The notes under the pieces: generated by a model | What the model was told of the DNA's origin: nothing | The model's database searches: none | Seen by the model: only the letters and a program-made list of their open reading frames with translations | Translations under genes and position numbers: made by a program | Assembly: GCA_030652635.1 (NCBI GenBank) | Contig: JAUSPW010000231.1 | Span: forward strand, 1 to 9,420 | Direction: 5' to 3' | Length of the DNA: 9,420 bases | From: Pseudohongiella sp. | Lineage (GTDB): Bacteria > Pseudomonadota > Gammaproteobacteria > Pseudomonadales > Pseudohongiellaceae | Shown here: positions 6,218 through 9,420 of the stretch, one piece after another | Position numbering within the stretch: position 1 is the first letter of the stretch | How the letters are laid out: the number at the start of each line of letters is the position of its first letter

Positions 6218-7090
6218 GTGAGCCTTTGGAGTTTGATTTTGAGCAGATCGACGGTGCCAGTGATTGACTCTGATTCTCTGCCGGATTTTGACAATATCGC
6301 GGTAGTGTTGGTGCAGACATCGCACCCGGGCAACATCGGGGCAGCTGCCAGGGCTCTGAAAAATATGGGGATTTCCAATCTCAGGCTGGTTGCCCCGAGA
6401 ACTGAATTCCCCAGTGATGAGGCGACTTGGCGAGCAGCGTCTGCCACGGATGTTCTGGAGAAAGCCCGAGTATTTGACACCATGAACGATGCTGTCGCTG
6501 ACTGTGGCCTGATCATCGGCGCCAGCGCGCGTTCGCGTAGAATCCCCTGGCCGGTGCTGACACCGCGTCAATGTGCCAACCACGTTGTGTTGGATGCTGG
6601 TAAAAACCGGGTTGCGCTGGTGTTTGGCCGAGAAGATACCGGTCTGAGTAACGAAGAGCTTCAATTGTGTCACTACCACGTGCAGATTCCAGCCAATCCG
6701 GAGTACAGCTCTCTCAATTTGGCGGCGGCAGTGATGGTCGTCTGCTATGAGGTGCGCGTGGCGATGCTGGAGCGTCTGGCGCCTGAGGGCAGCGAGCTTG
6801 CACAACGCGACCAGCGTTTTGCCGAAGATACACTCTACAATCCAGACAACGAAGTGGAGTTCTGGGATGTGCCAAAAGCCGATGCACATCAATTGGAGTT
6901 ATTTTATGAACATCTTGAAAAGACTTTGGTCGAGCTTACCTTTCACAAGCCGGAAAACCCGCGTCTGCTGATGCAGCGGATGCGACGGCTTTTTACGCGT
7001 ATTCGCCCGGATACCATGGAAATAAACGTTCTGCGTGGCGTACTCACTTATGTGGATCACCACGTCAAACTTGCCAATAAAAAGGATTAG
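6218..7090 (+). CDS. trmJ: tRNA (cytidine/uridine-32)-2'-O-methyltransferase TrmJ
   Basis: SPOUT-class dimeric enzyme that uses S-adenosylmethionine to 2'-O-methylate position 32 of the tRNA anticodon loop. From GTG 6218 it has 290 residues. The three SPOUT motifs are clear: VLVQTSHPGNIGAAAR at 30-45, ALVFGREDTGLSNEEL at 133-148, and IPANPEYSSLNLAAAV at 157-172, which forms the trefoil knot with the cofactor. A helical C-terminal extension (about 222-290) fits the long TrmJ type. E. coli TrmJ begins close to what is residue 24 here. GTG 6218 has only a distant GGGA. TTG 6239 has GGAG at 6228-6231 with 7-base spacing, and GTG 6254 and 6260 are also in frame, so the true start is uncertain. The gene is divergent from suhB and just upstream of tex. 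Confidence 0.93.
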   Translation: MSLWSLILSRSTVPVIDSDSLPDFDNIAVVLVQTSHPGNIGAAARALKNMGISNLRLVAPRTEFPSDEATWRAASATDVLEKARVFDTMNDAVADCGLIIGASARSRRIPWPVLTPRQCANHVVLDAGKNRVALVFGREDTGLSNEELQLCHYHVQIPANPEYSSLNLAAAVMVVCYEVRVAMLERLAPEGSELAQRDQRFAEDTLYNPDNEVEFWDVPKADAHQLELFYEHLEKTLVELTFHKPENPRLLMQRMRRLFTRIRPDTMEINVLRGVLTYVDHHVKLANKKD

Positions 7091-7099
7091 ATAAAACGT

Positions 7100-9420
7100 A
7101 TGTCATTGATGTTTGATCAGATAGCTGAAGAAATTGCTGCGCGCCCGGAACAAGTTGCTGCGACTGTTGCCATGCTGGATGACGGCGCAACCGTGCCATT
7201 TATTGCGCGCTATCGCAAAGAAGTTACCGGGGGCCTGGACGATATACAGTTACGTAAACTTCAAGAGCGCTTGCTGTATCTGCGTGAATTGGATGACAGG
7301 CGTGATGCCATCATCAAAAGTATTGCGGAACAACAGAAGCTGACGCCGGAGCTGGAGGCGCAGCTACGGGCTGCATCCACCAAAACCACCCTCGAAGACC
7401 TGTATTTGCCCTACAAACCCAAGCGTCGTACACGTGCACAGATTGCCCGTGAAGCCGGATTGCAACCTTTGGCCGATGCCTTGTTTGCTGATCCGACTTT
7501 GAACCCGGAGCAGGAAGCTGCCGCATTTGTAAACGCAGAACTGGGCGTCGCAGATGTCAAAGCGGCACTGGAAGGCGCGCGCTACATTTTGATTGAACAA
7601 TTTGGTGAAGATGCAACCTTGCTGGGTCGACTACGCGACTATTTCTGGAACAGTGCGCACTTGATGTCGGAATTGATTGTCGGCAAAGATCAAGAAGGCG
7701 CCAAGTACCGCGATTATTTTGACTTCTCCGAAGCGGTCACCAAAATTCCATCACACCGCACCATGGCACTGTTTCGTGCACGCAATGAAGGCATACTGAA
7801 TCTCAAAATTGAAATCCCGGTCAACCCGGACGCCCCGCCCGTCAAACACCCGTGCGAAGCCATGATTGCCAATCACTGGCAGATCAAGGATCAGGGACGT
7901 GCGGCAGACAGCTGGCTGCAAGATGTAGTGCGTTGGACCTGGCGAGTGAAAGTTCACACACATTTGCAGACCGATTTTCTGACCGAGCTGCGCGATCAGG
8001 CAGAAACCGATGCCATAGAAGTATTTGCGCGCAACATCAAGGATCTGCTGCTGGCCGCGCCTGCCGGCAAAAAAGTGACTATCGGTTTGGACCCTGGCTT
8101 GCGCACTGGCGTGAAGGTTGCGGTTGTTGATGAGACTGGCAAGGTGCTGGATCACGGTGCCATTTTTCCAAATGCGCCACAAAACAAGATTGAAGAAGCA
8201 GCGCTGGTGTTGAAGAAGTTGTGCGAAAAATACAATGCGCAACTGATCAGTATTGGTAACGGAACGGCATCACGTGAAACGGACAGTTTTGTTGCGCAAT
8301 TCTGTAAAGCGTTTCCGCAATTCAAAGTCAAAAAAGTGATTGTGAATGAGTCTGGCGCCTCTATTTATTCGGCGTCGGAGTTTGCGTCATTGGAGCTGCC
8401 GGATTTGGATGTGACGATTCGTGGCGCGGTGTCCATCGCGCGGCGGTTGCAGGATCCCTTGGCGGAGCTGGTTAAAATTGAACCCAAATCTATCGGCGTG
8501 GGTCAGTATCAGCACGATGTCAGCCAGGTGAAATTGTCGCGCTCTCTTGATGCGGTGGTGGAGGATTGCGTGAACGCGGTGGGTGTGGACATCAACACGG
8601 CATCAGCACCGTTGCTGAAACGCGTATCGGGTTTAACACAGACGCTAGTTAATAATATTCTTGAATTCCGGGACAAAAATGGTCAATTCCGGACCCGCGA
8701 GCAATTAAAAAAGGTGCCTCGCTTTGGCGAAAAATCGTTTGAATTGGCCGCCGGTTTTTTACGTGTGCAGGAAAGTGAAAATCCTCTGGATGCCTCATCG
8801 GTGCATCCAGAGTCCTATGCTCTGGTAGAAGAGATCGCGCGCCGCCATGGACGAAGTGTCAAGTCGTTGATCGGCGATGGTGCATTTCTGCGCAGCCTGA
8901 ATGCCAAAGATTATGTGTCTGAAAAATACGGTCTGCCTACGGTTCAGGACATTCTGCGTGAACTGGAAAAACCAGGTCGTGACCCGCGTGGCGAGTTTGT
9001 CACCGCTGAACTCAAGGAAGGTGTGGAAGAGCTCAAGGATCTTGTGCCGGGCATGACGCTGGAAGGTACGGTCACCAATGTCACCAATTTTGGAGCGTTT
9101 GTGGATATTGGGGTGCATCAGGATGGTCTGGTGCATATCTCGGCATTGTCGGAAAAGTTTGTCAAAGATCCGCATGAGGTGGTGAAAGCCGGGCAGATTG
9201 TGAAGGTCAAGGTGTTGGAGGTTGATAAGGAGCGTAAGCGTATTGCGTTGACCATGCGTCTGTCTGATCCGTTGCCAACCGAGGGTGCACCCAAGGCGGC
9301 GCGTCCGGCGCCTACCACAGCGGAATCCGCCAAACGGAAAAAAGATTTTGATGCGGCGGCGCAAAACAAACGTTCAACCGGCACTATGGCTTCGTTGTTT
9401 GAGCAGGCATTGAAGAATAA
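7100..9420 (+). CDS. tex: Tex, S1-domain RNA-binding transcription factor (3' end cut by window)
   Basis: Bacterial relative of eukaryotic Spt6 that binds RNA and is linked to transcription; named for its effect on toxin expression in Bordetella. It reads open for 773 full codons to the window edge. Segments in order: the N-terminal helical domain with VPFIARYRKEVTGGLDD (33-49) and EDLYLPYKPKRRTRAQ; a YqgF/RNase H-like domain starting with IGLDPGLRTGVKVAVVD (D331) and IGNGTASRE (385-393); RGAVSIARRLQDPLAELVKI; a helix-hairpin-helix region from about 488 (EDCVNAVGVDINTAS); and an S1 domain at about 650-722 (GTVTNVTNFGAFVDIGVHQD). An Ala/Lys-rich tail ends in MASLFEQALKN. Known Tex proteins are about 770-790 long, so only a few residues should be missing. 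AAGGA at 7082-7086 lies 13 bases ahead of the ATG, inside trmJ. Confidence 0.97.
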   Translation, partial: MSLMFDQIAEEIAARPEQVAATVAMLDDGATVPFIARYRKEVTGGLDDIQLRKLQERLLYLRELDDRRDAIIKSIAEQQKLTPELEAQLRAASTKTTLEDLYLPYKPKRRTRAQIAREAGLQPLADALFADPTLNPEQEAAAFVNAELGVADVKAALEGARYILIEQFGEDATLLGRLRDYFWNSAHLMSELIVGKDQEGAKYRDYFDFSEAVTKIPSHRTMALFRARNEGILNLKIEIPVNPDAPPVKHPCEAMIANHWQIKDQGRAADSWLQDVVRWTWRVKVHTHLQTDFLTELRDQAETDAIEVFARNIKDLLLAAPAGKKVTIGLDPGLRTGVKVAVVDETGKVLDHGAIFPNAPQNKIEEAALVLKKLCEKYNAQLISIGNGTASRETDSFVAQFCKAFPQFKVKKVIVNESGASIYSASEFASLELPDLDVTIRGAVSIARRLQDPLAELVKIEPKSIGVGQYQHDVSQVKLSRSLDAVVEDCVNAVGVDINTASAPLLKRVSGLTQTLVNNILEFRDKNGQFRTREQLKKVPRFGEKSFELAAGFLRVQESENPLDASSVHPESYALVEEIARRHGRSVKSLIGDGAFLRSLNAKDYVSEKYGLPTVQDILRELEKPGRDPRGEFVTAELKEGVEELKDLVPGMTLEGTVTNVTNFGAFVDIGVHQDGLVHISALSEKFVKDPHEVVKAGQIVKVKVLEVDKERKRIALTMRLSDPLPTEGAPKAARPAPTTAESAKRKKDFDAAAQNKRSTGTMASLFEQALKN

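Noticed and set aside
6164..6892. Leftward frame of 242 codons opposite trmJ
   Set aside because: It lies wholly antisense to the three conserved SPOUT motifs, has a Cys/His/Arg-rich composition typical of a shadow frame, and shows no recognisable domain.
7751..8242. Leftward frame of 163 codons opposite tex
   Set aside because: Antisense to the conserved Tex core, including the YqgF motifs.

Overview
The window looks like chromosome of a free-living gammaproteobacterium with moderate G+C. The best evidence is the suhB/trmJ divergent pair, an arrangement also found in Escherichia coli and relatives, together with a Tex protein that follows the gammaproteobacterial Tex sequence almost domain for domain. 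The genus cannot be named from the sequence alone. I see no rRNA, tRNA, CRISPR array, insertion sequence or phage gene.

Left part (1-2020): a TetR-type regulator with an unusually long N-terminal arm reads rightwards. It converges on a leftward two-gene unit in which a YdjA-like nitroreductase is followed, with no spacer at all (TAAATG), by a small PlsC-type acyltransferase. A hairpin with a T-rich tail lies between the convergent genes and can end the leftward transcript. Middle part (2021-5245): a 154-bp divergent region holding a 19-bp dyad leads rightwards into a stand-alone B12-binding/radical SAM protein of unknown substrate. That gene converges on a leftward MATE transporter, and an 11-bp perfect inverted repeat sits across the end of the radical SAM gene.

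Right part (5279-9420): suhB reads leftwards, upstream of the MATE gene. trmJ and then tex read rightwards from the other side of a shared 150-bp divergent region that contains a very good extended -10 promoter for trmJ. All three genes serve RNA metabolism: SuhB is a Nus-factor partner in rRNA transcription in E. coli, TrmJ methylates tRNA position 32, and Tex is an S1-domain transcription/RNA factor. tex runs off the right edge, probably within a few bases of its stop.

The most striking observation is that this SuhB keeps the family fold and length but has lost most residues that bind the catalytic Mg2+ ions. The metal-binding Glu is Arg67, the second Asp of the DPLDGT motif is Val87, and the Asp of the WD motif is Ser210. 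It looks like a natural, intact but catalytically dead SuhB, which would fit retention for the transcription-antitermination role only.
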